Both the position numbers and the translations under genes were made by a program. 64,000 bases of DNA from Ancylobacter vacuolatus (GTDB lineage: Bacteria > Pseudomonadota > Alphaproteobacteria > Rhizobiales > Xanthobacteraceae): the NCBI RefSeq assembly GCF_030813595.1, contig NZ_JAUSUH010000005.1:281047-345046 (forward strand), in the 5' to 3' direction. Within the stretch, counting starts at the first letter, position 1. Every line of letters starts with the position of its first letter. Below the pieces are notes generated by a model that worked only from the letters and a program-made list of their open reading frames with translations, was not told the DNA's origin and made no database searches. Positions 16,829 to 27,006 of this stretch are shown here, one piece after another.

Positions 16829-19435
16829 ATGGCCAAAGCAGCACGTCCCGGCGGGTTCTCCGAGCGCTCCCAGCGCGCTTTCGAGCCCGCGCAATCCGCC
16901 ACGCTCGATCCCGCCCTCGCCGAGAAGCTCGGCGTGGCGCCGACCTCGGGCGCCTCCGCCACCGTCGCCGCGCTGTCGGCGCTGATCGAGGGCGGCCGTC
17001 CGGAAGTGGACGGCCAGCTCTGGGCGCCGCATCGCCCGGCGCGGCCGGAGAAGTCCGAAGGCGGCGTGCGCTTCGTGCTGAAGTCCGACTACACGCCCAA
17101 TGGCGACCAGCCGGAGGCGATCAAGGAACTGGTGGCGGCGGCCAATGAGGGCGAGCGCGACCAGGTGCTGCTCGGCGTCACCGGCTCGGGCAAGACCTTC
17201 ACCATGGCCAATGTCATCGAGCGGGTGCAGCGCCCGGCGCTGATCCTGGCGCCGAACAAGACGCTGGCGGCGCAGCTTTATGGCGAGTTCAAGAGCTTCT
17301 TCCCCGACAATGCGGTGGAGTATTTCGTCTCCTATTACGACTACTACCAGCCCGAGGCCTATGTGCCGCGCACCGACACCTTCATCGAGAAGGAATCGTC
17401 GATCAACGAGCAGATCGACCGCATGCGCCACTCCGCCACGCGCTCGCTGCTGGAGCGTGACGATGTGATCATCGTCGCCTCGGTGTCCTGCATCTACGGC
17501 ATCGGCTCGGTCGAGACCTATGCCTCGATGACCTTCAAGATCGAAGTGGGCGAGCGCATCGACCAGCGCCAGATGCTCGCTGATCTCGTGGCGCTGCAGT
17601 ACAAGCGCACCCAGGGCGATTTCGGCCGCGGCACCTTCCGGGTGCGGGGCGACGTGATCGAGATTTTCCCGGCGCATTATGAGGATCGGGCCTGGCGCGT
17701 CTCGCTGTTCGGCGACGAGGTGGAGAGCATCCAGGAATTCGACCCGCTGACCGGGCAGAAGTCGCAGGACCTGAAATTCGTCAAGCTCTACGCCAATTCG
17801 CATTATGTGACGCCGCGCCCGACGCTGATCCAGGCGATCCAGGGCATCAAGGCCGAACTGAAGCACCGTCTCGACGAACTGCACGCCATGGGCCGTCTGC
17901 TGGAGGCGCAGCGGCTGGAACAGCGCTGTACTTTCGATATCGAGATGATGGAGGCGACGGGAAGCTGCGCCGGCATCGAGAACTATTCGCGCTGGCTCAC
18001 CGGGCGGCTCCCCGGCGAGCCGCCGCCGACGCTGTTTGAGTACATCCCCGACAATGCGCTGATCTTCTGCGACGAGAGCCATGTCACGGTTCCGCAGATC
18101 GGCGCGATGTATCGCGGCGACTTTCGCCGCAAGGCGACGCTGGCGGAATATGGCTTCCGCCTGCCGAGCTGCATGGACAACCGGCCGCTGCGCTTCGAGG
18201 AATGGGAAGCGATGCGCCCGCAGACGGTGCATGTCTCCGCGACCCCCGGCAAATGGGAAATGGAGAAGACGGGCGGCGTCTTCGTCGAGCAGGTGATCCG
18301 CCCCACCGGGCTCGTCGACCCCGAGGTCGAAGTGCGCCCGGCCCGCACCCAGGTCGACGACCTGCTGGGCGAGGTGCGCGCCACGGCGGCGAAGGGCTAC
18401 CGCACGCTGGTGACGGTGCTCACCAAGCGCATGGCCGAGGACCTGACCGAATATCTGCACGAGAACGGCATCCGCGTGCGCTACATGCATTCGGACATCG
18501 ACACGATCGAACGCATCGAGATCCTGCGCGATTTGCGCCTCGGCGCCTTCGACGTGCTGATCGGCATCAACCTGCTGCGCGAAGGGCTCGACATTCCCGA
18601 ATGCGGGCTGGTGGCGATCCTCGATGCCGACAAGGAAGGTTTCCTGCGCTCGGAGACCTCGCTGATCCAGACCATCGGCCGCGCCGCGCGCAATGTCGAC
18701 GGGCGGGTGGTGCTCTATGCCGACAGCATCACCGGCTCGATGGAGCGGGCGATGGCGGAGACCGAGCGCCGCCGCACCAAGCAGGTGGCGTGGAATGTCG
18801 AGCACGGCATCACCCCCGAGAGCGTGAAGAAGGCGATCGGCGACATTCTCAACAGCGTCTATGAGCGCGACCATGTGACGGTGGATGCGGGCCTCGCCGA
18901 GGGCGCGAGCACCTATGGCAACAACCTCGCCACCGTGATCGCCGACCTGGAAAAGCGCATGCGCAAGGCGGCGGCCGATCTCGATTTCGAGCAGGCGGCG
19001 CGGCTGCGCGACGAGGTCAAGCGGCTGCAGGCGACCGAACTCGTGCTGTCGGACGATCCGCTGGCGCGGCAGGACAGCGTCGACGACCGCACCGGCGGCT
19101 ATCGCGGCGAGCGCAAATATGGCCGCTCCGCCAACATGCCGGAGAAGAAACAGAAGGGTGGCGGCCGGGCCGGCACCGGGCGCTCCTCCCCGGGCCATGT
19201 CTCTTCCGGCGCGGAGGCGCGGGCGGACGAGGCGCAGGCGAGCTATGAGCCGGGCGAGCCGTCCATGTTCGCGCCGCGCGCGGCCTCCCGCATCGTCAAG
19301 CCGTCGCTCGACGATATGGGCCCCGGCACCGACCGGGTGGAGCCGCTGCGGGTGGAGGACTGGGTGCGTCCGGAGCGGCCGGACCCCATGACCAAGGGCT
19401 ATCGCAAGGGCGGAAGGCGGGCGCCGAAGCGGTGA
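16829..19435 (+). CDS. uvrB: Excinuclease ABC subunit B
   Basis: Damage-verifying helicase of nucleotide excision repair, 868 residues. In order: a 60-residue N-terminal extension; Walker A GVTGSGKT near residue 116; beta-hairpin [12 protein letters not shown]; the DEXX-type motif DESH; motif [11 protein letters not shown]; and a UVR domain ([24 protein letters not shown]) for UvrC binding. A basic, low-complexity tail of about 130 residues follows, longer than in E. coli UvrB (673 residues) but usual in Rhizobiales. No GTTC-N7-GTTC LexA box was found upstream. Ends just before a repeat that can serve as terminator. Confidence 0.96.
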   Translation: MAKAARPGGFSERSQRAFEPAQSATLDPALAEKLGVAPTSGASATVAALSALIEGGRPEVDGQLWAPHRPARPEKSEGGVRFVLKSDYTPNGDQPEAIKELVAAANEGERDQVLLGVTGSGKTFTMANVIERVQRPALILAPNKTLAAQLYGEFKSFFPDNAVEYFVSYYDYYQPEAYVPRTDTFIEKESSINEQIDRMRHSATRSLLERDDVIIVASVSCIYGIGSVETYASMTFKIEVGERIDQRQMLADLVALQYKRTQGDFGRGTFRVRGDVIEIFPAHYEDRAWRVSLFGDEVESIQEFDPLTGQKSQDLKFVKLYANSHYVTPRPTLIQAIQGIKAELKHRLDELHAMGRLLEAQRLEQRCTFDIEMMEATGSCAGIENYSRWLTGRLPGEPPPTLFEYIPDNALIFCDESHVTVPQIGAMYRGDFRRKATLAEYGFRLPSCMDNRPLRFEEWEAMRPQTVHVSATPGKWEMEKTGGVFVEQVIRPTGLVDPEVEVRPARTQVDDLLGEVRATAAKGYRTLVTVLTKRMAEDLTEYLHENGIRVRYMHSDIDTIERIEILRDLRLGAFDVLIGINLLREGLDIPECGLVAILDADKEGFLRSETSLIQTIGRAARNVDGRVVLYADSITGSMERAMAETERRRTKQVAWNVEHGITPESVKKAIGDILNSVYERDHVTVDAGLAEGASTYGNNLATVIADLEKRMRKAAADLDFEQAARLRDEVKRLQATELVLSDDPLARQDSVDDRTGGYRGERKYGRSANMPEKKQKGGGRAGTGRSSPGHVSSGAEARADEAQASYEPGEPSMFAPRAASRIVKPSLDDMGPGTDRVEPLRVEDWVRPERPDPMTKGYRKGGRRAPKR

Positions 19436-19442
19436 GGGCTGC

Positions 19443-19555
19443 GCTCTAGAGCACGTCCGGTGAAAACCGGTTCACCTGATGTGCTCTAGGTTTTTGTTTT
19501 TACGCATTTTCTTTACGCGAACCGGCACCCACTTCGCTCGAAAATGCTCTAGAGC
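19443..19555. repeat. Dispersed intergenic repeat acting as a likely bidirectional terminator
   Basis: Lies between convergent uvrB and a GNAT gene. Stem TAGAGCAC (19447-19454) pairs with GTGCTCTA (19481-19488) around an inner CCGGT-GAAA-ACCGG hairpin, followed by TTTTTGTTTTT. The right end is ATGCTCTAGAGC, so both ends carry a CTCTAGAGC motif. This matches a repeat I know from many Rhizobiales intergenic regions. The GNAT stop codon is inside the right end. Confidence 0.65.
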
Positions 19556-19962
19556 CGCTTCTTCAGCCAGATGCAGGAATGGCCGGGCGGGTAGTCGTCG
19601 ATCTGGCCGAAGCGCTGGTAGCCGTGCTTCTCGTAAAAGTCCGGCGCCTGGAAGCTGTAGGTTTCGAGATGGGCGCCGCTGCAGCCGCGTTCGCGGGCCT
19701 GCGCCTCGGCAATGTTCAGCAGGGCGCTGCCCACGCCGCTGCCGCGTGCCTCGGGTGACACCCACAGCCAGTCTATGTGCATCCAGCCGAAATAGGTGCG
19801 TGCCTTCAGGCCTGCCTTTGCGGTCCCTTCGTCGTCGCGGGCGATGACCCACAGCTCCGAGGCCTGCAGCGGGCCGGCCTTGCTTTCATTGAAGATGTCG
19901 AGGCCCTGGTCGATCAGGTCGCGTACCTGCGCACCAGGGTCGTCTTCCACGGCAATCTGCAT
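19549..19962 (-). CDS. GNAT-family N-acetyltransferase
   Basis: Acetyl-CoA-dependent acyltransferase of 137 residues. Motif A for CoA binding is LWVSPEARGSGVGSALLN and motif B is FYEKHGYQRFGQIDDYPPG. The start at 19962 follows GGAGAG; the longer upstream frame is antisense to the DUF805 gene. Its TAG stop lies in the palindromic end of a dispersed repeat, so the repeat may have set the present C-terminus. Substrate unknown. Confidence 0.82.
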   Translation of the reverse strand: MQIAVEDDPGAQVRDLIDQGLDIFNESKAGPLQASELWVIARDDEGTAKAGLKARTYFGWMHIDWLWVSPEARGSGVGSALLNIAEAQARERGCSGAHLETYSFQAPDFYEKHGYQRFGQIDDYPPGHSCIWLKKRL

Positions 19963-20067
19963 AGGCACTCTCCTGCAACCCGCTGCCCGTGCCCGATGCA
20001 GGGGCTGGCGCTGCGTGTCTTTCGTGCCAAGAATAGCGCGCACCGCCAATGGGGCACGGGGGAAGAC

Positions 20068-20457
20068 ATGACCTTCACGCAGGCGATTTCGAGCGTTCTC
20101 GGTAAATACGCCACCTTTTCCGGACGCGCGCCGCGCTCGGAATATTGGTGGTTCGTCGTGTTCTCGATCTTGGCGAGCATCGCTGCCGGCGTCATCGACA
20201 CCGCCCTCTTCGGCGCGTTCTCGCTGCTCACTTTCGGCGAAATCGATGCCTTCACGCCCATCAGCACGCTGGTCGGTCTCGGGCTGCTGATCCCCTCTAT
20301 CGCCGTCGGCGTGCGTCGCTTCCACGACATGGATTACGCCGGCTGGTGGCTGCTGCTGATCATCACCGGCATCGGCGCCCTCGTCGTTTTCTTCTGGTTC
20401 ATGGTGCGGGGCACGCGCGGGCCGAATCGCTTCGGGCCGGACCCTCTGGAGTTCTGA
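20068..20457 (+). CDS. DUF805 membrane protein
   Basis: Small inner-membrane protein, 129 residues, with three to four hydrophobic segments. DUF805 marks are FSGRAPRSEYWWFVVF near the start, VGVRRFHDMDYAGWWLLL and the end motif GPNRFGPDP. Function unknown for the family. Divergent from the GNAT gene and followed by a strong terminator. Confidence 0.85.
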   Translation: MTFTQAISSVLGKYATFSGRAPRSEYWWFVVFSILASIAAGVIDTALFGAFSLLTFGEIDAFTPISTLVGLGLLIPSIAVGVRRFHDMDYAGWWLLLIITGIGALVVFFWFMVRGTRGPNRFGPDPLEF

Positions 20458-20463
20458 CTCGCA

Positions 20464-20492
20464 CGAAAAAGGGCGGCCCGAGGCCGCCCTTT
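20464..20492. terminator. Bidirectional intrinsic terminator
   Basis: Perfect 8-bp stem GGGCGGCC (20471-20478) with GGCCGCCC (20482-20489), loop CGA. Five As precede and Ts follow, serving both the DUF805 gene and the convergent Tim44-like gene. Confidence 0.85.
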
Positions 20493-20519
20493 CAACTGCT
20501 GAAAAAGATGACGTGCCGC

Positions 20520-21575
20520 TCAGCCCTGCTGGATGGCGCTGAGCTTCCACGCGCCGCGCGGCGGGCGGGCGAAGGTCCAGAATTCAACCGCCTGCTCAAG
20601 CCGGTCCGGGTCGCCCTGGACGACGCGGCCGGTGGCCTTGTCGAGAGTGACGTCCTTCAGCTCGTAGCGCATGGCGACGGTGGCGTATTCGGTGTCGCCT
20701 TCTGACCAGGCTTCCGACAGGTCGCCCTGTAGCAGCTTCACATCGGTGATGCGGTTCTCCAGCCCGTCGCGGGCCATCTCGTCGAGTTCCTCGCCCATGT
20801 AGCCGGCCATCTCAGGCGTAAGCAGGGCGGCGAGGGCAGGCTTGTCAGCGCGGCCATAGGCGGACTGAACCTCGGTGAGGGTGCGCTCAAAGGCGTCGAA
20901 ATCCGAGCCTTCCAACTTGATCGGCTTGCCGCGCGGGGCAGTGCCGAAGCCCGCGCGGGGTGCCGCTGCACCGGCAGCGGTGCCCATGGAGCCGCCCCCC
21001 TGGGGAGCCGAACCCGCACCGTTCAGCGCGTCACGGTTGAGTGGGTCGGGACGGGCGCCGCCGGCATAGGAAGGCTGATTGCGCGAGCGCATCCAGCCCA
21101 TCACCAGCCGCACGACGATGAAGATGAGGCCGATCTGCAGCAGCAGGCCGAGAATGCCGGACAGGCTACCGAGGCCGGAGAAGAAGCCCGAACCCATCAG
21201 CAGGCCGAAAATGCCGGCGCCGAGCAGGCCACCCATCAGCCCGCCCATGAAGCCGCCGCGCATGAAGCCGCCAGGCTGCGCGCCGGCGGCGCGGGCCGGG
21301 GAGGCGGACTGGGTCGGGGCCGCGGAGCGCTGCAGCGGCTGGGCGGTGGGGGCGGTTGGCGTCGGGGCAGGGGTCGACCAGCTGCGCGTGCCGCGACTGC
21401 CGAAGCTGCCGCTGCGGCCGGCGCGGGCCTCGGCGAAGTCGACGGCCACCAGAACGCCGGCGGCAACGAACAGGGCGCCAATGACAAGACGCAGGGCGAC
21501 GGGACGCAGACGCAGGAATCGCAAGGGCTTGGCCTCTCTAGGACGGTTTTCGGGCGACAGATGCCGCAACGTCAT
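20520..21575 (-). CDS. Tim44/TimA-like domain membrane protein
   Basis: About 351 residues. An N-terminal signal or anchor (ALRLVIGALFVAAGVLVAVDFAEA) is followed by a Ser/Thr/Pro/Ala-rich linker, a Gly/Met-rich segment (GGFMRGGFMGGLMGGLLGAG), a membrane segment (ILGLLLQIGLIFIVVRLVMG) and a C-terminal Tim44-type domain (FDAFERTLTEVQSAYGRADK). Many alphaproteobacteria carry this architecture; in mitochondria Tim44 couples import motor and translocon, but the bacterial role is not settled. The start is uncertain: ATG at 21575 is listed, a TTG at 21524 has the better ribosome site AGAGAGG. Confidence 0.8.
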   Translation of the reverse strand: MTLRHLSPENRPREAKPLRFLRLRPVALRLVIGALFVAAGVLVAVDFAEARAGRSGSFGSRGTRSWSTPAPTPTAPTAQPLQRSAAPTQSASPARAAGAQPGGFMRGGFMGGLMGGLLGAGIFGLLMGSGFFSGLGSLSGILGLLLQIGLIFIVVRLVMGWMRSRNQPSYAGGARPDPLNRDALNGAGSAPQGGGSMGTAAGAAAPRAGFGTAPRGKPIKLEGSDFDAFERTLTEVQSAYGRADKPALAALLTPEMAGYMGEELDEMARDGLENRITDVKLLQGDLSEAWSEGDTEYATVAMRYELKDVTLDKATGRVVQGDPDRLEQAVEFWTFARPPRGAWKLSAIQQG

Positions 21576-21805
21576 CCATATGGGAAGAGCCGGCCCGGAA
21601 TCCAGCCCCTTGCGCGTCAATCGGGGCGCGGAGTCGTGCCGACCGGGGGGGCGGGCCGGCACGAAACGGCGCTTTGCGCGCGGCACACAATCCCGTGAAG
21701 ACGGGTGCGCAGCCGTGACGGTTTCACTGCGGGAGCTGCTGCATCGGCAAGCGGCGGAACGGCGCGCACTGCTGCGGCGTCGCCCCGGCTGCAGCCGCTG
21801 CGGCG

Positions 21806-21979
21806 TCAGAAGCCGAGCTGCGATTCGATGGCGGCGATGGAGCCGACCGGGACATTCGCCAGCTTCTTCTCGCGGGCATCGGTGGGACGCAGCGGCGAGA
21901 GGGCTCCGGTGTACGACGTCTTGGGCTGGGAGCCGGCGAGGGGGGCCTGAACCTCATTGCGGTTCATGACGGGGGGCAT
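21806..21979 (-). CDS. Small protein of unknown function (57 residues)
   Basis: Reading begins MPPVMNRNEVQAPLAG and ends IAAIESQLGF. It is supported by a strong ribosome site (AGGAAGGAA) about nine bases before the ATG at 21979 and by consistently G/C-rich third codon positions like the neighbouring genes. No signal peptide or membrane segment. It lies upstream of the Tim44-like gene on the same strand. I do not recognise the family. Confidence 0.55.
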   Translation of the reverse strand: MPPVMNRNEVQAPLAGSQPKTSYTGALSPLRPTDAREKKLANVPVGSIAAIESQLGF

Positions 21980-22385
21980 CTCGAATTCCTTCCTGATACG
22001 CTTACGCTGACTTTGACCAACGGCCTTTCGGCCGGCTTATTCATTCCCACGGCCTTTCGGCCGGCTTTTCCAAAAGGCACCGCCCGAGAACGACGCCCTG
22101 CATACTCACTTCTCTACAGCCTCAACCCTGAAGCTTTCCTGAGCATGGTGTTCATGCTGGCGGGGGATTCGTTCACAATCGCGGCGGCTCTGCGGCATTT
22201 CGTAAGAAACGTGGCCGCTGTGGCCCGGCGGCCTCACCTGATCCACTGACCGAGCGGTGGGCGGTATCCCTGTGGCGACAGGGCCGGCGCGGGGCGGGGA
22301 CAGGGCCGGGGATAAGGCCACCCGCATGGGTGTCATCGACGGCATGCTAATTGCTAAGTTGGTCTACGCCTTAAGGAGTATCGCC
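21980..22385. repeat. Intergenic region upstream of ppc with two tandem hairpin repeats
   Basis: A 19-base unit (ACGGCCTTTCGGCCGGCTT) occurs at 22020-22038 and 22049-22067. Each can fold as CGGCC-TTTC-GGCCG. The rest is a GC-mixed leader with no convincing ORF; the AAGGAG ribosome site of ppc is at its right end. Role of the repeats unknown. Confidence 0.6.
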
Positions 22386-25178
22386 ATGTCCGTTGCCCTG
22401 ACCATCTCGCTCTCCGATGCCGAGCCCGAAGCCGATGGCGAGCTCGATCTTTCCCTGCGCGAGGACATCCGGATGCTCGGCAGGGTGCTGGGCGACACGC
22501 TGCGCGACCAGGAAGGCGAGGCGATCTATGAGCTGGTGGAGCATATACGCCGCGTCTCCACCCGCTTTCACCGCGAGGAAGACGAGGGCGCCCGGCACGA
22601 GCTGGAGGCCATTCTGAGCGATCTCGGGCCGGACCAGACGATCTCCATCGTCCGCGCCTTCTCCTATTTCTCGCACCTTGCCAACATCGCCGAGGACCAG
22701 AACGTCATCCGCCGCATGCGCGCGGCGGCGGCGAATGGGCGGGCCGCCGGCCCGGCGACGGTGGCGCGGGCGCTGGAGCGGGCCCGCGAGGCGGGTATTT
22801 CCACCGCCGATCTGCGCGCTTTCTTTACCACCGCGCTGGCGAGCCCGGTGTTGACCGCGCATCCCACCGAGGTGCGCCGCCGCTCCACCCTGACCCATGA
22901 AATGAAGGTGGCGGAGCTGCTCGCCGACCGCGCCCGCCGCGACCCGACGCCGGAAGAGCTGGAACTGGCGACCGCCGAGCTGCGCCGGCGGGTGCTGATG
23001 CTCTGGCAGACCAATCTGCTGCGGCGAACCAAGCTGACCGTGCTGGACGAGGTGGCGAACGGCCTCGCCTATTACGACTACACCTTCCTGCGCCAGTTGC
23101 CCTCGCTCTATGCGGCGCTGGAGGACCGGCTGGCTGATATGGAGGGGCTGGAGGGCGAGGCGCCGGAAATCGCCTCCTTCGTGCGGATGGGCAGCTGGAT
23201 CGGTGGGGATCGCGACGGCAACCCCTTCGTCACCGCCGAGGTGACGCGCGAGACCATGCGGATGCAAAGCGCGCAGGCGGTGCGCTTCTATCTCGAAGAA
23301 CTGGACAGCCTTGGCGCCGAGCTTTCCATCAGCACCATCCGGGTGAGCGTGTCGAGCGACCTGCTGGCGCTGGTGGACGCCTCGCCCGATCTTTCGCCAC
23401 ACCGGCGGGGCGAGCCCTACCGGCTCGCCGTCACCTGCATCGCCTCGCGCCTGCGCGCCACCGCCTTCCGGCTGGAGATTGCCGACCTTCTAGGCATTAC
23501 CCAGATGCCGGCCGCCCGGCCCTATGGCTCGGCCGCCGAGCTGCGGGCCGATCTCGATATCATCGATGCTTCGCTCAAGGCGCATAAGTCAGGCGTCATC
23601 GCCGGCGGCAAGCTGCGGGCGCTGCGGCGGGCGGTGGATGCGTTCGGCTTCCACCTCGCCGTGCTGGATTCGCGGCAGAATTCCGACGTGCACGAGCGCT
23701 GCGTCGCCGAACTGTTCGAGATCGCCGCGCCGGGCACGCACTACACCGCGCTGCCCGAGGGCACACGCGTCGCCCTGCTGCTGCGCGAGCTGACCACCGC
23801 CCGGCCGCTGACCTCCCCCTTCGCCGCCTATTCCGACGAGACGGTGGGCGAACTCGCCATGCTGCGCACCTGCGCCCGCATCCACCAGATCTACGGGAAG
23901 GAGGCGATCCAGACCTGCATCATTTCCAAGGCCGAGAGCGTCTCTGACATGCTGGAGCTGGCGCTGCTGCTGAAGGAGGTCGGCCTCGTCGATCCCGCCG
24001 GCGCGGCGGCGGTGAATATCGTGCCGCTGTTCGAGACCATCGGCGACCTGCGCAACGCCGCCAAGGTGATGGAGCAGATGTTCCGCCTGCCGGAATACCG
24101 CAAGCTGGTTGACAGCCGGGGCAGCGTGCAGGAAGTGATGCTCGGCTATTCCGACAGCAACAAGGATGGCGGCTTCCTCACCTCCGGCTGGGAACTCTAC
24201 AAGGCCGAGATCGAGCTGATCGAGGTGTTCAAGCGCCATGGCGTGCGGCTGCGCCTGTTCCACGGCCGCGGCGGCTCGGTCGGGCGCGGCGGCGGGCCGA
24301 GCTATGACGCCATTCTCGCCCAGCCGGGCGGGGCGGTGCAGGGGCAGATCCGCATTACCGAGCAGGGCGAGATCATCTCGTCGAAATATTCCAACCCGGC
24401 GGTGGGGCGCGGCAACCTCGAAATCCTCGCCGCCGCGACGCTGGAGGCGACGCTGCTTTCCGGCGACGCCATGGCGCCGCGCGCGGAATATCTCACCGTG
24501 ATGGAGGCGCTGTCCGATGCGGCCTTCGCCGCCTATCGGGCGCTGGTCTATGAGACCCCGCGCTTCGAGGATTATTTCTGGGAATCCACCGTCATCAACG
24601 AAATCGCGACGCTGAACATCGGCTCGCGTCCGGCCTCGCGCAAGAAGACGCGGCGGATCGAGGATCTGCGCGCCATTCCCTGGGTGTTCTCCTGGGCGCA
24701 GTGCCGGCTGATGCTGCCGGGCTGGTACGGCTTCGGCACGGCGGTGCGGGCCTGGCTGGAGGCCAATCCCGACGGGCTGCCGCTGCTGCAGGAAATGTAC
24801 CGGGAATGGCCGTTCTTCCGCACCCAGCTTTCCAACATGGACATGGTGCTCTCCAAGAGCTCCATCGCCATCGCCTCGCGCTATGCCGCGCTGGTGGAGG
24901 ATACGGAGCTGCGCGAGAGCATTTTCGGCCGCATCCGCGCCGAGCACCACGACTCCATCGAGGCGCTGCTGACGATTTCCCAACAGCCGGCGCTGCTGGC
25001 CTCAAACCCGCTGCTTGAGCGCTCGATCCGCGCCCGCTTCCCCTATATCGACCCGCTCAACCATGTGCAGGTCGGCCTGCTGCGGAAATACCGCGCCAGC
25101 GACACCGACGAGAAGGTGCTGCAGGGCATCCAGCTCACCATTAACGGCATTTCCGCCGGTCTGCGGAACTCGGGGTAA
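22386..25178 (+). CDS. ppc: Phosphoenolpyruvate carboxylase
   Basis: Anaplerotic enzyme making oxaloacetate from phosphoenolpyruvate and bicarbonate; 930 residues, the usual bacterial length. Catalytic motifs are all present: [13 protein letters not shown] (essential His), [48 protein letters not shown] with the Gly-rich loop, and [12 protein letters not shown]. The start at 22386 has an ideal AAGGAG; the frame is open 129 bases further but unsupported. The cupin gene follows 6 bases later, so they may be co-transcribed. Confidence 0.96.
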   Translation: MSVALTISLSDAEPEADGELDLSLREDIRMLGRVLGDTLRDQEGEAIYELVEHIRRVSTRFHREEDEGARHELEAILSDLGPDQTISIVRAFSYFSHLANIAEDQNVIRRMRAAAANGRAAGPATVARALERAREAGISTADLRAFFTTALASPVLTAHPTEVRRRSTLTHEMKVAELLADRARRDPTPEELELATAELRRRVLMLWQTNLLRRTKLTVLDEVANGLAYYDYTFLRQLPSLYAALEDRLADMEGLEGEAPEIASFVRMGSWIGGDRDGNPFVTAEVTRETMRMQSAQAVRFYLEELDSLGAELSISTIRVSVSSDLLALVDASPDLSPHRRGEPYRLAVTCIASRLRATAFRLEIADLLGITQMPAARPYGSAAELRADLDIIDASLKAHKSGVIAGGKLRALRRAVDAFGFHLAVLDSRQNSDVHERCVAELFEIAAPGTHYTALPEGTRVALLLRELTTARPLTSPFAAYSDETVGELAMLRTCARIHQIYGKEAIQTCIISKAESVSDMLELALLLKEVGLVDPAGAAAVNIVPLFETIGDLRNAAKVMEQMFRLPEYRKLVDSRGSVQEVMLGYSDSNKDGGFLTSGWELYKAEIELIEVFKRHGVRLRLFHGRGGSVGRGGGPSYDAILAQPGGAVQGQIRITEQGEIISSKYSNPAVGRGNLEILAAATLEATLLSGDAMAPRAEYLTVMEALSDAAFAAYRALVYETPRFEDYFWESTVINEIATLNIGSRPASRKKTRRIEDLRAIPWVFSWAQCRLMLPGWYGFGTAVRAWLEANPDGLPLLQEMYREWPFFRTQLSNMDMVLSKSSIAIASRYAALVEDTELRESIFGRIRAEHHDSIEALLTISQQPALLASNPLLERSIRARFPYIDPLNHVQVGLLRKYRASDTDEKVLQGIQLTINGISAGLRNSG

Positions 25179-25184
25179 CTCATC

Positions 25185-25478
25185 ATGGCGTTTGCCTGCA
25201 CCATACCGGCCGTGCCCACCCAGCTGGCGGACGATGCGCGCGTGCGCATCACCCGCTGGGATTTCGCGCCCGGCGCCACCACGGGCTGGCACGAGCACGC
25301 GATGGACTATGCCATCGTCTTCATCACCGAGGGGCTGATGGAGATCGACATCGACGGCGCGGTGACGCAGGTCGCCATGGCGGCCGGCGCCGCCTATTCC
25401 CGTCCCGCCGGCATCCGCCACGATGTGCGCAATGCCGGCGCCGCGCCGATGAGCTTTGTCGAGGTGGAGATGAAATAG
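25185..25478 (+). CDS. Small cupin-domain protein
   Basis: 97-residue single cupin. Motif 1 is GWHEHAMDYAIVFITEG and motif 2 is AGAAYSRPAGIRHDVRNAG, keeping two His and a Glu or Asp of a possible metal site. It begins 6 bases after the ppc stop. Relatives are annotated only as cupin; no reaction can be assigned. Confidence 0.8.
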   Translation: MAFACTIPAVPTQLADDARVRITRWDFAPGATTGWHEHAMDYAIVFITEGLMEIDIDGAVTQVAMAAGAAYSRPAGIRHDVRNAGAAPMSFVEVEMK

Positions 25479-25567
25479 GCGCGGGTGGCGCCCGCGCGTT
25501 GGCGGGTTTATCGCCGCTCGCCTTCGTCTATGCTGGCGTGACGTGCCCTCTCTCGTTCCGATCCGCC

Positions 25568-26200
25568 ATGTACACGCCCCCGGCCTTCCGCGAAGACGAC
25601 CCCGTTCTCCTGCGCCAGATCATGCGCGAGGCGCGGCTGGCGACGCTCGTCACCGCCACCAGCGAGGGATTGATAGCGACGCCGCTGCCCCTGTTTCTCG
25701 ACGAGAGCGAAGGCGAGCATGGCGTGCTCTATGGCCATCTCGCCCGGGCGAACCCGCAGTGGAAGACGCCGCCGACAGGGGAGGCGCTGGTGCTGTTCTC
25801 CGGCGCCGACGCCTATATCACGCCGAGCTGGTACGCGGCGAAGGCCGAGCACGGCAAGGTGGTGCCGACCTGGAACTATGAGGCGGTGCACGCCTATGGA
25901 GCGGTGGAATTCTTCGACGACCCGGCGCGCCTGCGCGCGGCAGTGACGCGACTTACCGCGCTCTATGAGCAGCCGCGCGCCGAGCCCTGGGCGGTGGATG
26001 ACGCGCCGGAGGCCTTTGTCGCGGCGCAGCTGCGGGGCATTGTCGGCGTGCGGCTGCCGATTGCCCGCATCGAGGGCAAGCGCAAGCTGAGCCAGAACCG
26101 TTCCGAAGCCGACCGCCAGGGCGTCGCTGCCGGGCTGGCGCAGAGCACGCGCCCGAGCGACCAGCGTGTGGCCGCGATGATCCCCACCCGGCGGGAGTAG
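25568..26200 (+). CDS. FMN-binding negative transcriptional regulator (PaiB-like)
   Basis: 210 residues, split-barrel flavin-binding fold of the PaiB family. It begins MYTPPAFREDDPVLL, the family signature, and continues with TATSEGLIATPLPLFLD, YITPSWYAAKAEHGKVVPTWNYEAVHAYG and a C-terminal KLSQNRSEADRQGV. Bacillus PaiB is linked to sporulation control, but most members have no proven DNA-binding role and may simply be flavoproteins. Start at 25568; the longer frame lacks similarity. Confidence 0.88.
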   Translation: MYTPPAFREDDPVLLRQIMREARLATLVTATSEGLIATPLPLFLDESEGEHGVLYGHLARANPQWKTPPTGEALVLFSGADAYITPSWYAAKAEHGKVVPTWNYEAVHAYGAVEFFDDPARLRAAVTRLTALYEQPRAEPWAVDDAPEAFVAAQLRGIVGVRLPIARIEGKRKLSQNRSEADRQGVAAGLAQSTRPSDQRVAAMIPTRRE

Positions 26201-26219
26201 GCGTGAAGCGCCGGCGGGG

Positions 26220-26981
26220 TCAATTCCCCGCGATCGGCGGCACCGTCTCCGGCGGCAGGTTGGGCGGCACGCGGGCGAGGCGGAAGGCGGCTTTGATGAG
26301 GGCGGCATTGTCCTGCGCCTCGCTGCCATCGGGCAGATGCTTGCCGTCCTCCAGCCCGATGCGGCCATCGAGCCCGCGCATCAGCGCGTCCTGGTAGAGC
26401 GGCCAGACGCTGGCATCCAGCCCGTGTTGCAGCACCGGGACATCGAGGCTGGCGCGGGCCAGCACCTTGCGGATGGCGGCGGCGACGGCGAGCCCTTCCT
26501 CGATATCCTGCTCGTTGATCTCGATCAGGATGCGCAGGCACTGCTTGGCGTCGGGCAGTGCGGTGAAACGCTCGGCATCGGCCACCGACCACAGCCCCGC
26601 CTCCACGCCAATGCCGCGCGACAGAGCGAGGGCGATCACCTCTGGCGCGTCGTCCTCGATCAAATTGACCGACACATAATCCGGCAGCACCTGCCACGCC
26701 TTCATCGCCTTGAGCCGGCCCGTCCCGCCCGGGGCGATGCCGGCATGGGTGGAGAGGCCGATGGGCACGCCGGGCACACGGGCGCGGATCGCCTCGATGG
26801 CGTCGGCGACATGGGCGGCCTCCAGCGTCTCCGTGCCGGAGGGATCGCGCGGGTGCAGATGCAGTTCACTGGCCCCGGCAGCGATCACCGCCGCCGCATC
26901 CGCCGCCAGGCGTGCGGGCGTGAGAGGGGTGTAGGCATGGAAGGCGCTGTCGCGCGATCCGTTGAGGCAGGCTTGCAGCAT
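26220..26981 (-). CDS. BKACE-family beta-keto acid cleavage enzyme
   Basis: TIM-barrel enzyme of 253 residues (formerly DUF849). The family condenses a beta-keto acid with acetyl-CoA in a Zn-dependent cleavage, as in 3-keto-5-aminohexanoate cleavage of lysine fermentation. Visible marks: the metal-binding HLHPRDPSG, GLSTHAGIAPGG, SVNLIEDDAPEV and GLEDGKHLPDG near the end. It is a shorter variant than most members (about 300 residues). No lysine or carnitine catabolic genes are adjacent, so its substrate is open. Start has AAGGGAG upstream. Confidence 0.85.
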   Translation of the reverse strand: MLQACLNGSRDSAFHAYTPLTPARLAADAAAVIAAGASELHLHPRDPSGTETLEAAHVADAIEAIRARVPGVPIGLSTHAGIAPGGTGRLKAMKAWQVLPDYVSVNLIEDDAPEVIALALSRGIGVEAGLWSVADAERFTALPDAKQCLRILIEINEQDIEEGLAVAAAIRKVLARASLDVPVLQHGLDASVWPLYQDALMRGLDGRIGLEDGKHLPDGSEAQDNAALIKAAFRLARVPPNLPPETVPPIAGN

Positions 26982-27006
26982 TGCGGTCTCCCTTTTCCTT
27001 GCCTCT

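Noticed and set aside
16649..19198. 849-codon open frame on the minus strand over uvrB
   Set aside because: Antisense to a clear uvrB; its translation is rich in His, Arg, Asp and Gln with no domain. Long antisense frames are common in GC-rich coding DNA.
22013..22249. 78-codon frame upstream of ppc
   Set aside because: Covers the tandem hairpin repeats, has no ribosome site, and its codon use is unlike neighbouring genes.
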